Source: Pectobacterium brasiliense (GTDB taxonomy: Bacteria > Pseudomonadota > Gammaproteobacteria > Enterobacterales > Enterobacteriaceae). Taken from it: 64,000 nt of DNA. The DNA lies in the NCBI RefSeq assembly GCF_016950255.1, contig NZ_JACGFN010000002.1:248001-312000 (forward strand). Reading direction: 5' to 3'. This document shows, in pieces, positions 8,606-18,257 of this stretch. The notes under the pieces were generated by a model that searched no databases, was not told the origin of the DNA, and saw only the letters and a program-made list of their open reading frames with translations. Numbering within the stretch: position 1 is the stretch's first letter; every line of letters starts with the position of its first letter. Both the position numbers and the translations under genes were made by a program.

Positions 8606-8806
8606 ATGAAAAATTATCAGGCCACTCTCCCTCGGTTATTAATCGTCTCAATAACCCTGTTTGTTATCGCCTGCTCATCCAGCACGAAAAAATCCCCTAC
8701 TGATGAAACGCCAGCGTGTATGAAATATCGTTCTATGATGACGGCACCCTTGCCACCAGCGGAAATGATGAGGCTAAAAAATCAGTGCGAGCAATCAAGG
8801 CATTAA
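8606..8806 (+). CDS. Small outer-membrane lipoprotein of unknown function (66 aa)
   Basis: Signal peptide residues 1-22 end in the lipobox VIAC with C23 as lipidation site; serine at +2 predicts outer-membrane sorting. The 44-residue mature part has two further cysteines (C38 and C61) that could form one disulfide, and the segment PLPPAEMMRLKNQC. AAGGAG 7 bases before ATG 8606 decides this start over an in-frame start 24 bases earlier. I do not recognise the family. The PmrA box upstream and the divergent dlt operon suggest a role in envelope stress or cationic peptide response, which is inference only. Confidence 0.75.
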   Translation: MKNYQATLPRLLIVSITLFVIACSSSTKKSPTDETPACMKYRSMMTAPLPPAEMMRLKNQCEQSRH

Positions 8807-8911
8807 TGCGGTGGTATGTTCATCAGAGCCAGCATAGATCCGATGTATTTTACAAAACATACCAACGCCTTCGAATAAATCCACTCCCCCTCAAGGTAAC
8901 GCTAGCCAAGT

Positions 8912-8937
8912 AGCGGTCATTATTGAAAATGGCCGCT
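8912..8937 (+). terminator. Probable terminator after the small lipoprotein gene
   Basis: A 10-bp stem (AGCGGTCATT/AATGGCCGCT, one G-U pair, 6-nt loop) is followed by ATTCTCTT. The T tract is weak. It lies between two convergent genes. Confidence 0.45.
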
Positions 8938-8944
8938 ATTCTCT

Positions 8945-9331
8945 TCAATTCGCTGCCCGTTCTAAATCGCCATAGAATGAATATGGATAGCCATTTTCCA
9001 GCCATTCAGCATCGTCAATAACGCAAACATCATCTTCTACATAAATATCTGATGCCATTATTTTTATTGCGAAACCATTAGTTTTGTATTCCGAGCGGAA
9101 ATTATCATAGGTAATTTCGCCTCTACCGAAATAGTCTTTGAGTTCTTCCCGCCATAATAGCTCGATCTCTGCACTAAACGGGCCGCTCTCCATTTTCCCT
9201 TTCAGGCTGGCGATAATCTTTTTCTTCTCAACAAAACCCCATCGAACGGCATCCAGCGTCCAGGCATCGTCGCTAACACTAAACTCACCAGAAAAAATCG
9301 CTAAAAGCGCGTCATTATTATCAGAACACAT
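8945..9331 (-). CDS. Hypothetical acidic protein (128 aa)
   Basis: The family was not recognised. The product is soluble, acidic and rich in aromatic residues, with no signal peptide or membrane segment; the C-terminus reads LENGYPYSFYGDLERAAN. ATG 9331 is preferred because AAGGAA lies 6-7 bases upstream; the longer reading needs a TTG. It is a single gene, convergent with the lipoprotein gene, and lower in GC than its neighbours, which hints at acquisition. Small acidic proteins of this kind are sometimes immunity proteins, but no toxin gene is adjacent. A one-mismatch PmrA-like element (9376-9392) lies 45 bases upstream. Confidence 0.65.
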   Translation of the reverse strand: MCSDNNDALLAIFSGEFSVSDDAWTLDAVRWGFVEKKKIIASLKGKMESGPFSAEIELLWREELKDYFGRGEITYDNFRSEYKTNGFAIKIMASDIYVEDDVCVIDDAEWLENGYPYSFYGDLERAAN

Positions 9332-9404
9332 TTCATTTCCTTGAATATTCAAAATTTGTCGGTGGAACCGATTATCTTAAACGCTTTTTAATCGCCTGAC
9401 TTAC

Positions 9405-9436
9405 AACCCAATAACCCAATAACCCAATAACCCAAT
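9405..9436. repeat. Four perfect tandem copies of an 8-bp unit (AACCCAAT)
   Basis: 32 bases consist of four head-to-tail AACCCAAT units ending one base before the LysR stop codon (9438). Copy number could vary by slippage; changes here would fall outside the LysR reading frame unless the stop is affected. Confidence 0.9.
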
Positions 9437-9437
9437 C

Positions 9438-10662
<1,225 letters not shown>

Positions 10663-11064
10663 TTGAAAATTACCCGCAGCGGTTCACACCCGTCCCAACC
10701 TGGCTCGGAAAGCTATTTTTCCGGCAACGTACGTATTGATGCGCCTTTTCAGGGTACTGCCCCGGCTCGGGTTGGTGGCGCGACGGTTACCTTTGAACCC
10801 GGTGCCCGCACGGCATGGCATACCCATCCGCTCGGTCAGACGCTGATCGTCACGCAGGGTCGGGGCTGGCTTCAGGAATGGGGCGGCGAGATTCAGGAAA
10901 TCAATCAGGGCGATATCGTCTGGATACCCGAAGGCGTAAAACACTGGCACGGCGCGACGGCACAAACCGCGATGACACACATTGCCATTGCCGAATCGCT
11001 TAACGGCACCCCGGTTGAATGGCTGGAAAAAGTCAGCGACGAGCAGTACGGAAACGGGAAATAG
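10663..11064 (+). CDS. Cupin enzyme resembling bacterial hydroxynitrile lyases (133 aa, TTG start)
   Basis: Single-domain metal cupin. With the TTG at 10663 as start, predicted metal ligands fall at H53, H55, Q59 (WHTHPLGQT) and H94 (VKHWHG), the numbering reported for the cupin hydroxynitrile lyase of Granulicella tundricola. The start is decided by AAGGAGG 5 bases before the TTG; an upstream ATG at 10612 would add 17 residues with no conserved content. The real substrate in this organism is unknown; related cupins are often annotated as carboxymuconolactone-type or quercetinase-like proteins. It is divergent from a LysR regulator. Confidence 0.8.
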   Translation: MKITRSGSHPSQPGSESYFSGNVRIDAPFQGTAPARVGGATVTFEPGARTAWHTHPLGQTLIVTQGRGWLQEWGGEIQEINQGDIVWIPEGVKHWHGATAQTAMTHIAIAESLNGTPVEWLEKVSDEQYGNGK

Positions 11065-11115
11065 CATAAGGAAAACGTCGCTATAAGAAAAAATAGCAAC
11101 GGGTAGAAACAGCAA

Positions 11116-11150
11116 AGCCACTCAGCGTGAAACTGAATGGCTTCTTCCTT
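11116..11150 (+). terminator. Terminator after the cupin gene
   Basis: The stem AGCCACTCAG/CTGAATGGCT (one mismatch) is followed by TCTTCCTTT. It lies between the convergent cupin and PTS genes; the T tract is interrupted. Confidence 0.55.
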
Positions 11151-11165
11151 TGCTCCGCGATGCGG

Positions 11166-11489
11166 CTAGCGCATGTGGAGATTGACGCCAGAGACCTCTT
11201 TTCTGAGTTCAATAATCTCTTCAGCCAGCTCACGGCACAGCATCGCATTCATCAGGTGATCCTGCGCGTGCACCACGATAAGTTCGATATTGGCTTTTTC
11301 CTTACTCTGGTTGCCAATAAATCCGGTCTGGATCAACTGCGCCCGGTTCAGCGCCACCGCCGCCATTTTTAATAATTCATCGACGTGATCCCACTCCCCT
11401 CGACGAGCGGATCTCAGTGCTTCCATTGCGCAGGAACGTGTTTCGCCAGATTTAACGATAAGCTCAATCATCCGCGTTTCTACATCCAT
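11166..11489 (-). CDS. PTS lactose/cellobiose-type IIA protein (107 aa)
   Basis: All-helical IIA of the lac/chb class. The phosphoryl-accepting histidine is H74 in VVHAQDHLM, matching H89 of E. coli ChbA, with the metal-binding aspartate at D77. It would take phosphate from HPr and pass it to a IIB subunit. No IIB, IIC, glycosidase or regulator flanks it: the neighbours are a cupin gene and an iron importer, so it is an orphan subunit that must work with a PTS encoded elsewhere or in regulation. Confidence 0.88.
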   Translation of the reverse strand: MDVETRMIELIVKSGETRSCAMEALRSARRGEWDHVDELLKMAAVALNRAQLIQTGFIGNQSKEKANIELIVVHAQDHLMNAMLCRELAEEIIELRKEVSGVNLHMR

Positions 11490-11797
11490 TTTTCCATCCC
11501 CCGAATATCAGTTGCTGTGTCACCTTTTGTCGGTCAATTAACCCCAAATTGCAGACAAGCGCACGTGACACCGAAGCAAGTACGGTGCATTTGTTGTATC
11601 GCTACTCATAGCCTGCAGAGTAAATATAGATGATAAATCAGGATTTGTTTCTGTAAATCATGATGTTATGTCTCATTTCCGGTGAAATAAATTTTACAGA
11701 GACGTCAGCCTGTTTTTTAGACGATCGATTTATACATATTCATGCCGTGACACGCCTTGAAATAAAGTGATGACCGAAATATCACACTCACCGGAAC

Positions 11798-11814
11798 CTT
11801 AATTTAACCTTAAG
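11798..11814 (+). promoter_or_regulatory. PmrA (BasR) box upstream of sfuA
   Basis: CTTAAT-N5-CTTAAG fits YTTAAK-N5-YTTAAK exactly, in the orientation of sfuA and only 10 bases upstream of the Fur-like box. Confidence 0.65.
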
Positions 11815-11824
11815 AAAGCGAAAT

Positions 11825-11843
11825 AATAATAACTATCATTATT
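11825..11843 (+). promoter_or_regulatory. Fur-box-like operator of sfuABC
   Basis: Read on the minus strand, this 19-mer matches GATAATGATAATCATTATC at 15 of 19 positions and sits in a longer AT-rich dyad (11821-11849). It overlaps the expected -35 of the promoter with -10 TAGAAT. Iron-bound Fur would block sfuABC transcription, consistent with the product's role. Confidence 0.7.
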
Positions 11844-11988
11844 ATTATCGATATGTAGAATCCATCGTCGACTGCCGCTACATATCGGCCTGTGTCGCTA
11901 AAATAGCGTAGCTATCGCGAGTGATGCCGGGCTTCCCATGTAAGCCAGCCATACGCAAACACGACAGGTATTAATAAGGGTAAATAAT

Positions 11989-13005
11989 ATGAAGCTTAGT
12001 TTTGGATTGCTGAGTTCTGCCGTTTTATTCGCTTCCGGTTTGGCTCTCAGCGCATCGGCAACCGCAGCAGAAAACGATGAAGGGATTGTGATTTACAATG
12101 CCCAACATGAAAACCTCGTGAAATCCTGGGTTGACGGTTTTACCAAAGAAACTGGCATCAAGGTGACGTTGCGCAATGGCAGCGACACCGAATTGGGCAA
12201 CCAACTGGTGCAGGAAGGGAAATCCTCCCCGGCCGATGTGTTCCTGACTGAAAATTCACCATCAATGGTGCTGGTCGATAACGCCAATCTCTTTGCTCCG
12301 CTGGATAACGCGACCCTTGCTCAGGTGCCGTCTGACTATCGACCATCCCACGGTCGCTGGATCGGGATTGCCGCACGATCCACCGTCTTTGTTTACAATC
12401 CGACCAAATTTACCGACGCTCAACTGCCGAAATCCTTAGCCGATCTGGCGAAGCCAGAATGGAAAGGTCGCTGGGCCGCGTCTCCATCCGGTGCAGATTT
12501 TCAGGCCATCGTCAGCGCCTATCTGGAGCTGAAAGGTGAGCAAGCCACACAGGCGTGGCTGAAAGGCATGAAAGAGAACTTCACCGCCTACAAAGGCAAC
12601 AGCACGGTGATGAAAGCCGTGAATGCAGGCCAGATTGATAGCGGTGTGATCTATCACTATTACCGTTTTGTCGATCAGGCTAAAACCGGCGAAAACAGTA
12701 ACAACACGAAGCTGTACTACTTCAAGCATAAAGATCCGGGCGCGTTCGTCAGTATTTCCGGCGGCGGCGTACTGGCATCCAGCAAACATGCGAAAGACGC
12801 ACAGACCTTCATTAAGTGGATTACCGGCAAATCCGGTCAGGAAGTCTTGCGCACCAACGATGCCTTTGAGTACGCCGTTGGCGTCAACGCGGCCTCAAAT
12901 GACAAACTGGTTCCGCTGAAAGATCTGGATGCGCCGAAAGTCGATGCCGCCAAGCTCAACAGCAAAAAAGTCGTGGATCTGATGACGCAAGCTGGTTTGT
13001 TGTAA
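11989..13005 (+). CDS. sfuA: Ferric iron ABC transporter, periplasmic binding protein (338 aa)
   Basis: Periplasmic Fe3+-binding protein of the SfuA/FbpA/IdiA class. The signal peptide ends near residue 27 (ASATAA/EN). The mature protein starts with the fold motif GIVIYNAQHENL and contains the tyrosine cluster GVIYHYYRF, the ferric-iron ligands of FbpA-type proteins. Ribosome site AAGGG precedes ATG 11989. It is the first gene of sfuABC and sits behind Fur and PmrA sites. The nearest named relative by memory is Serratia SfuA; hitA/fbpA/afuA are synonyms in other species. Confidence 0.9.
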   Translation: MKLSFGLLSSAVLFASGLALSASATAAENDEGIVIYNAQHENLVKSWVDGFTKETGIKVTLRNGSDTELGNQLVQEGKSSPADVFLTENSPSMVLVDNANLFAPLDNATLAQVPSDYRPSHGRWIGIAARSTVFVYNPTKFTDAQLPKSLADLAKPEWKGRWAASPSGADFQAIVSAYLELKGEQATQAWLKGMKENFTAYKGNSTVMKAVNAGQIDSGVIYHYYRFVDQAKTGENSNNTKLYYFKHKDPGAFVSISGGGVLASSKHAKDAQTFIKWITGKSGQEVLRTNDAFEYAVGVNAASNDKLVPLKDLDAPKVDAAKLNSKKVVDLMTQAGLL

Positions 13006-13157
13006 CGCACAGATTGTCGCATAGGGGTTATAGCATATCGATGTCATAACCCCCTTTCATCAGGGCGTTCGCGCCCTGATGAATCCTTACCCGAATGTCC
13101 GCTCAGCGCGGCTTCACCGTCTTAAAATATTGTCCTGACAAGGCAGCTACAGGCCGT

Positions 13158-14735
13158 ATGACAAACGTTAGCTACAGCGAAACCACCCCGTTCACCGCCC
13201 CTTCTACGCCATTACGCAAGCCAGCCGCGTTGCTGACCATCGTCGCCCTGACGCTATCCCTGCTGGGGTTTATTCCGCTGGGCTTTGTGATTGGCGTGAG
13301 CATTGATACCGGTTGGGAAACGGCGCGTGCGCTGCTCTTGCGCCCTCGCGTCGGCGAATTACTAACCAACACGGTGCTGCTGGTTGTTCTGACGCTGCCG
13401 ATTTGCACGGTGCTCGGCGTGCTGTTGGCCTGGCTGACTGAACGCACTACCCTGCCTGCCCGACGCCTGTGGTCGCTGCTGCTCACCGCGCCGCTGGCAA
13501 TACCCGCATTTGTACAAAGCTATGCCTGGATCACTACCGCGCCCGGTCTGCATGGTCTGCCAGCTGGCGTGTTTTTATCCGTCGTCGCCTATTTGCCTTT
13601 TGTGTATTTACCCTGTGCCGCGACGCTGCGACGGCTGAATCCTGCGCTGGAAGATGTCGCGGCTACGCTGGGCGTGCCTCCCGTTACCGTATTTTTCCGC
13701 GTGGTGCTGCCGCAGCTAAAGCTGGCTATCGGCGGCGGGCTGCTGCTGATTGCGCTGCATCTGCTGGCGGAGTATGGCCTGTTCGCCATGATCCGCTTCG
13801 ATACCTTTACCACCGCGATTTTCGATCAGTTTCAGTCAACGTTTAACGGTCCGGCGGCTAACATGCTGGCTGGCGTGCTGGCGCTGCTGTGCCTGTTTCT
13901 GTTGTGTGCGGATGCCCGCATGCGCGGCGTCACGCGCTATGCCCATGTCGGTTCCGGCGCGCCGCAGGCTGTCACGCTGGTACGCCTGTCGCTGCTTCCG
14001 CTGTTACTGGCTCTGCTGCTACTGGCGACGCTGGTGCTGCTCACGCTCGGCGTGCCTTTTATTACGCTGTCTCGCTGGCTGTGGTTTGGCGGCTGGGAAG
14101 TGTGGCAGCGCCGCGAACTGCTTGATGCCTTTCGCCAGACCATGACGCTGGCGCTGAGCGGTGCCGCACTGACAACGCTGGCGGCGATCCCGATGGCCTG
14201 GCTGACAATTCGCCATCCCAGCCGCCTGTATCGGTTTCTGGAAGGGTGCAATTACATTACCAGCTCTCTGCCGGGTATCGTCGTCGCGCTGGCGCTGGTG
14301 ACCACCACGATTCACATCGTCAGGCCGCTCTACCAGACTGAATTCACCGTACTGCTGGCTTACCTGTTGATGTTTATGCCACGGGCGCTGGTTAATCTAC
14401 GCGCCGGTATCGCACAGGCTCCAGTGGAGCTGGAGCAAGTCGCCGCCAGTCTGGGGCGTTCGCCGTTGCAGACGTTAATGACCGTGACCGTTCGACTGGC
14501 CGCGCCCGGCGTCGCAACAGGTGCAACGCTCGTCTTTCTGGCAATTGTTAACGAGCTGACCGCCACATTGCTGCTGGCTCCCAACGGCACCCGCACGCTG
14601 GCGACCGGCTTTTGGGCGCTCACCAGTGAGATCGATTATCCGGCGGCGGCACCCTACGCGCTGATTCTGGTTCTACTGTCGCTGCCGTGGACCTGGTTTC
14701 TCTACACGCAATCACAAAAAATGGCGGGGCTGTAA
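13158..14735 (+). CDS. sfuB: Ferric iron ABC transporter permease (525 aa)
   Basis: Fused permease of the FbpB/SfuB class: two homologous binding-protein-dependent transport halves with about 12 membrane spans, each half ending in an EAA-type loop (for example [24 protein letters not shown] and [23 protein letters not shown]). ATG 13158 gives the family length; an earlier in-frame start at 13095 would add 21 residues of poor character. It is three bases from sfuC, so both are in one mRNA with sfuA. Confidence 0.9.
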   Translation: MTNVSYSETTPFTAPSTPLRKPAALLTIVALTLSLLGFIPLGFVIGVSIDTGWETARALLLRPRVGELLTNTVLLVVLTLPICTVLGVLLAWLTERTTLPARRLWSLLLTAPLAIPAFVQSYAWITTAPGLHGLPAGVFLSVVAYLPFVYLPCAATLRRLNPALEDVAATLGVPPVTVFFRVVLPQLKLAIGGGLLLIALHLLAEYGLFAMIRFDTFTTAIFDQFQSTFNGPAANMLAGVLALLCLFLLCADARMRGVTRYAHVGSGAPQAVTLVRLSLLPLLLALLLLATLVLLTLGVPFITLSRWLWFGGWEVWQRRELLDAFRQTMTLALSGAALTTLAAIPMAWLTIRHPSRLYRFLEGCNYITSSLPGIVVALALVTTTIHIVRPLYQTEFTVLLAYLLMFMPRALVNLRAGIAQAPVELEQVAASLGRSPLQTLMTVTVRLAAPGVATGATLVFLAIVNELTATLLLAPNGTRTLATGFWALTSEIDYPAAAPYALILVLLSLPWTWFLYTQSQKMAGL

Positions 14736-14737
14736 TC

Positions 14738-15808
14738 ATGTTAGAACTTCATCGCGTCAGTAAAGGCTTTAACGGGCGCATCGTGCTGTCTGACATTCAT
14801 CTGACGTTAGAAAACAGTCGCCGCACGGCGATTGTTGGCCCGTCCGGTTCGGGGAAAACCACGCTGCTGCGCCTGATTGCCGGGTTTGAAAGACCAGATA
14901 GCGGCGTCATCACGCTGAACGGGCAGACGCTCTGCGATAACGGGCTTTCCGTTCCTGCCCATCAGCGCAGAATCGGCTACGTACCGCAGGACGGCGCGCT
15001 GTTCCCGCATCTTTGCATCGCAGACAACATCGCATTTGGGCTCAAAGGTTCGAAGGCAGAAAAACAAAAGCGTGTGGATGAGCTGATGGCGCTGGTTTCC
15101 CTTCCAGCGCATTTGCGGAAGCACTCGCCGCATGAGATTTCCGGCGGCCAGCAGCAGCGTGTCGCACTGGCTCGCGCGCTGGCACAGCGCCCTGCATTAA
15201 TGCTGCTGGATGAACCTTTTTCGGCGCTGGATACCGGCCTGCGTGCCGCCACCCGTAAAGCGGTGATGGACGTATTGCAGCAGGCTAATGTGGCATCGAT
15301 TCTGGTGACTCACGATCAGGGAGAGGCGCTGTCCTTTGCTGACCACGTTGTCGTTATGCGCGACGGTCAACTGTCGCAATCCGGTTCGCCGTGGGCGCTT
15401 TACCATCAGCCCGCCAATGAGGAGATCGCGACCTTTCTCGGCGAAACGCTAATCCTCGATGCACAGATCGACGGCGGTCATGCTGACTGTCTGCTTGGGC
15501 GCATCGCGGTAGATCGCCCAACCGCAAGCGGAAAGGCAAGAATCATGCTCAGACCGGAGCAAATCGCGATTCAGGATGCCGGGGTTAATAACGATAAGGT
15601 TGATAGTAATGAGGCAAATAGCACAGCAACCGTTCGCGCAACCATCCGCAAAGTTGATTTTTCCGGCTTTGTCTCGACGCTGACGTTGCACGTCCACCAC
15701 GCAACAGCCGACATCATTGAACTGAAAACCGTCAGCCACGCCGCTTTTGCCGTCGGCCAGCAGGTCAGCCTGACGGTGAACGGTACGGCACACGTTTTCA
15801 GTCAATAA
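14738..15808 (+). CDS. sfuC: Ferric iron ABC transporter ATPase (356 aa)
   Basis: Cytoplasmic ATPase of the iron importer. Walker A GPSGSGKTT (about residue 34), signature SGGQQQRVALARA, Walker B LMLLDEPFSALD and the switch histidine in LVTHDQ are all present, followed by a C-terminal TOBE-type regulatory domain of about 110 residues. ATG 14738 follows the sfuB stop by 2 bases; the longer frame starting in sfuB is not needed. Confidence 0.92.
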   Translation: MLELHRVSKGFNGRIVLSDIHLTLENSRRTAIVGPSGSGKTTLLRLIAGFERPDSGVITLNGQTLCDNGLSVPAHQRRIGYVPQDGALFPHLCIADNIAFGLKGSKAEKQKRVDELMALVSLPAHLRKHSPHEISGGQQQRVALARALAQRPALMLLDEPFSALDTGLRAATRKAVMDVLQQANVASILVTHDQGEALSFADHVVVMRDGQLSQSGSPWALYHQPANEEIATFLGETLILDAQIDGGHADCLLGRIAVDRPTASGKARIMLRPEQIAIQDAGVNNDKVDSNEANSTATVRATIRKVDFSGFVSTLTLHVHHATADIIELKTVSHAAFAVGQQVSLTVNGTAHVFSQ

Positions 15809-15839
15809 CTCTCTATCGCTAGCGTTACGCGCAGGCGGC

Positions 15840-16235
15840 TTATCGCGCCGTCTGCGCGTTACGACTCACCAGCCAGACGCCCAGCAGAATAATCAGGACG
15901 CCGAGGTTTTTCCGCAGGCTCATCGGTTCGTTCAGCCACGGCAGGAAAACCGCCGCCAGATAAACCACCGCGTAGCTCAGGCTAATTAACGGATAGGCGC
16001 GGCTTAGCGGCAGGTAGCGTAGCACCATGAACCAGCACACCATCGATAGCCCGTAGCAGAGCATCCCGATTAGCACCGCAACCGCAGGCCAGCCGGCCAG
16101 CAACGTGCTGAACGGCGGCCAGTGCGTCATGGAAATGCTCGGCAGCGCCAGCATCCCGCTTTTCATTAACACCTGCGCGGTGCTGGCAAGCACAATGCTG
16201 CCAAGCGCCCAGACATAGCCCCTTTTCGCCATCAT
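15840..16235 (-). CDS. arnF: ArnF subunit of the undecaprenyl-phosphate-aminoarabinose flippase (131 aa)
   Basis: Four-span EamA/SMR-like membrane protein that works with ArnE to flip undecaprenyl phosphate-L-Ara4N to the periplasmic face. The start [21 protein letters not shown] matches the E. coli ArnF N-terminus, and ATG 16235 overlaps the arnE stop (ATGA), so the 16-residue longer reading from 16283 is rejected. It is the last gene of arnBCADTEF, converging on sfuC with only 31 bases between and no clear terminator. Confidence 0.9.
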   Translation of the reverse strand: MMAKRGYVWALGSIVLASTAQVLMKSGMLALPSISMTHWPPFSTLLAGWPAVAVLIGMLCYGLSMVCWFMVLRYLPLSRAYPLISLSYAVVYLAAVFLPWLNEPMSLRKNLGVLIILLGVWLVSRNAQTAR

Positions 16236-16573
16236 CCCCCCTGCATCAGATAGATACCGGTGACAATCAGCGCAATGCCCCACCAGTGATATTTGTCCAC
16301 ACGTTCGCTAAACCCGTAGTGCGCCAGCAGCGTGACCAGAACAAAATTGATGCTCAGCAGCGGATACGCCACGCCGAGCGGGATATGCTGCAACACCACA
16401 AGCCACAGCAGCAGCCCGATGCCGAGCAGCAAAGCCGCCAGCATCAGCCACCCCAGCGTCACGCATCGACGTCGATCCGCGGGTAAACGCCGCCAGCACT
16501 CCGCTGCCCGTTTCTGGCACAGCTGTCCCAGACTGGTCAGCAGGCAGACGATAGCCACCAGTAGATAACTCAT
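16232..16573 (-). CDS. arnE: ArnE subunit of the undecaprenyl-phosphate-aminoarabinose flippase (113 aa)
   Basis: Small multidrug-resistance-like membrane protein with four hydrophobic segments ([21 protein letters not shown] at the start; [18 protein letters not shown] in the middle). Length equals that of E. coli ArnE (111). It overlaps arnT (4 nt) and arnF (4 nt), so the three are translationally coupled. Confidence 0.92.
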   Translation of the reverse strand: MSYLLVAIVCLLTSLGQLCQKRAAECWRRLPADRRRCVTLGWLMLAALLLGIGLLLWLVVLQHIPLGVAYPLLSINFVLVTLLAHYGFSERVDKYHWWGIALIVTGIYLMQGG

Positions 16574-18240
16574 GGCGCTATTTGCTTATAAAACAGCAGC
16601 ACGTAGCGGTGCGATTTTTTCAACTGATCGGGGGCAGGCAGATTGCGGTATTCTTCATCGGTATCCCTATCGACTTTCAGCACCAGCGCGACATTTCCGC
16701 TACGCCGTTTCTCCGCAAGCCAGGCCGGGAAAGCCCCCTCATCCACAAAACGGTCAGTGGAATCGGCGTAGTCCAGACCGTAGTTCAATTCGCCCCGCGC
16801 CTTGAATAAGGTGATATCACTGCGCTTCAGCTCCCACGCCAGTCCGGCCGCCAGCCCAACCTCATCGCTCAGCACATAGCGGCTCTGCTCCAGCAACGGC
16901 TGATGGCTACGAATAAAGGTTTGAGGGTTCTTTGAATCGACCACGCTCGCCGGAATACTCCCGCCAACGAGCAGCGCCAGAAATAGCGGACAGCCTGCCA
17001 CCAGATAGCCCCACGATCGCGGATTTCTCAGGCTAACAGCGGCAAAGGCAATCCAGCCGATAAAGCAGACGACACCCGAGACGATGGTCAGCCCTTCTCC
17101 CGGTTGATAGACATGCGGCACGATAATGCCGAGCCCGAGCGCGGCAACGGCGAGCGCCAGCATGCTGCCGAAGGCGATGTTAAGCCAGCTATTGATGCGC
17201 AATACACGTTCACGTATTGCGGGTGCCAGCCCGGAAATCCACGCCGCCATCAGCAGCGCCAGCGGTGCAAAGCACGGCAGAATGTAGGTCAGCAGCTTGC
17301 CTTTAGCGATGCTGAAAAACAGCAGCGGCATCACCATCCAGCACAGCAGGAGGAACCGTTCCGGGTTCGCTTTTCGTTCGCTCCAGCCGCTGCGCAGCGC
17401 GCCCGGCAGCAGCGCCAGCCAGGGGAATGCGCCGACCATCAGCACCGGCAGGTAATACCAGAATGGCGCTTTATGCTGTGCATCCTCTTCCGCAAAACGC
17501 TGGATATGCTCAATCCAAAAGAAGTAATGCCAGTAATCGGCTTCTCGTGCATGCACCGCCAGCGCCCACGGCGCACTCAGCAATACCGCGACGACAATCG
17601 CCAGCGGCCCGAACAGCAGCAGTTCCTTAATGCGCTTTTGCGCCAGCGCCACCGGCAGCACGCTGATGACCGGTAAAGCCAGCGCCAGAAAGCCTTTGGT
17701 CATGAATCCCATACCGCAGGCCAGCCCCATCAGTCCCCAGGCCACGAGCCGTTCGTGCATCAGCGTGGCGCGCTGAATCAGAACGTGGCTGAACAGCGCC
17801 GCCGTCATCCAGAGCGTCACCATCGGATCGAGCACGCTGTACGTGCCGATACCATACACCAGCAGTGACGTAAGATAGATCGTCGCCGCCAGCAGCGCAG
17901 TACGCCGGTTTTTCCACAACAGCATCGCCAGCCAAAACACCAGCAGCGCACTCAACGCAGTAGAAAATACCGAGGCAAAGCGCACGGAAAAATTGGTATG
18001 ACCCAATAACCACTGGCTGATGTTATTCAGCCAGTAACCTGCGACGGGTTTCTCAAAATAGCGAATACCCAGCAAATGCGGCACGATCCAATCGCCACGC
18101 TGAAGCATCTCGCGGCTGATTTCCGCATAGCGCGTTTCGTCCGGTGACCACAGCCAGCGGCCGTTAAGCGGTAACAGGTAGAGCAAAGCAAATAACACCA
18201 GTATCACGGTGCTTTTCAGCTTTATCATGCCTTTTTCCAT
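16570..18240 (-). CDS. arnT: ArnT, lipid A 4-amino-4-deoxy-L-arabinose transferase (556 aa)
   Basis: Inner-membrane GT-C glycosyltransferase that moves L-Ara4N from the undecaprenyl carrier to lipid A phosphates, lowering surface charge and giving polymyxin resistance. The first periplasmic loop carries SPDETRYAEISREM with the acidic residues needed for activity, and about a dozen membrane spans follow. The C-terminal periplasmic domain ends FKARGELNYGLDY... as in Enterobacterales. AGGAG 5 bases before ATG 18240 supports this start; MIKLKS four codons on is an alternative. Confidence 0.93.
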   Translation of the reverse strand: MEKGMIKLKSTVILVLFALLYLLPLNGRWLWSPDETRYAEISREMLQRGDWIVPHLLGIRYFEKPVAGYWLNNISQWLLGHTNFSVRFASVFSTALSALLVFWLAMLLWKNRRTALLAATIYLTSLLVYGIGTYSVLDPMVTLWMTAALFSHVLIQRATLMHERLVAWGLMGLACGMGFMTKGFLALALPVISVLPVALAQKRIKELLLFGPLAIVVAVLLSAPWALAVHAREADYWHYFFWIEHIQRFAEEDAQHKAPFWYYLPVLMVGAFPWLALLPGALRSGWSERKANPERFLLLCWMVMPLLFFSIAKGKLLTYILPCFAPLALLMAAWISGLAPAIRERVLRINSWLNIAFGSMLALAVAALGLGIIVPHVYQPGEGLTIVSGVVCFIGWIAFAAVSLRNPRSWGYLVAGCPLFLALLVGGSIPASVVDSKNPQTFIRSHQPLLEQSRYVLSDEVGLAAGLAWELKRSDITLFKARGELNYGLDYADSTDRFVDEGAFPAWLAEKRRSGNVALVLKVDRDTDEEYRNLPAPDQLKKSHRYVLLFYKQIAP

Positions 18241-18257
18241 GCTATCTCCTGCTTTAT

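Larger units (their letters stand above)
11490..11988. other. Upstream region of sfuA and the PTS IIA gene
   Basis: No gene is seen in 499 bases. The right half holds a perfect PmrA box and a Fur-like box; TAGAAT at 11856-11861 is a fair -10 for sfuA, giving a leader of about 120 nt. The left half is AT-rich with nothing recognisable. Confidence 0.5.
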
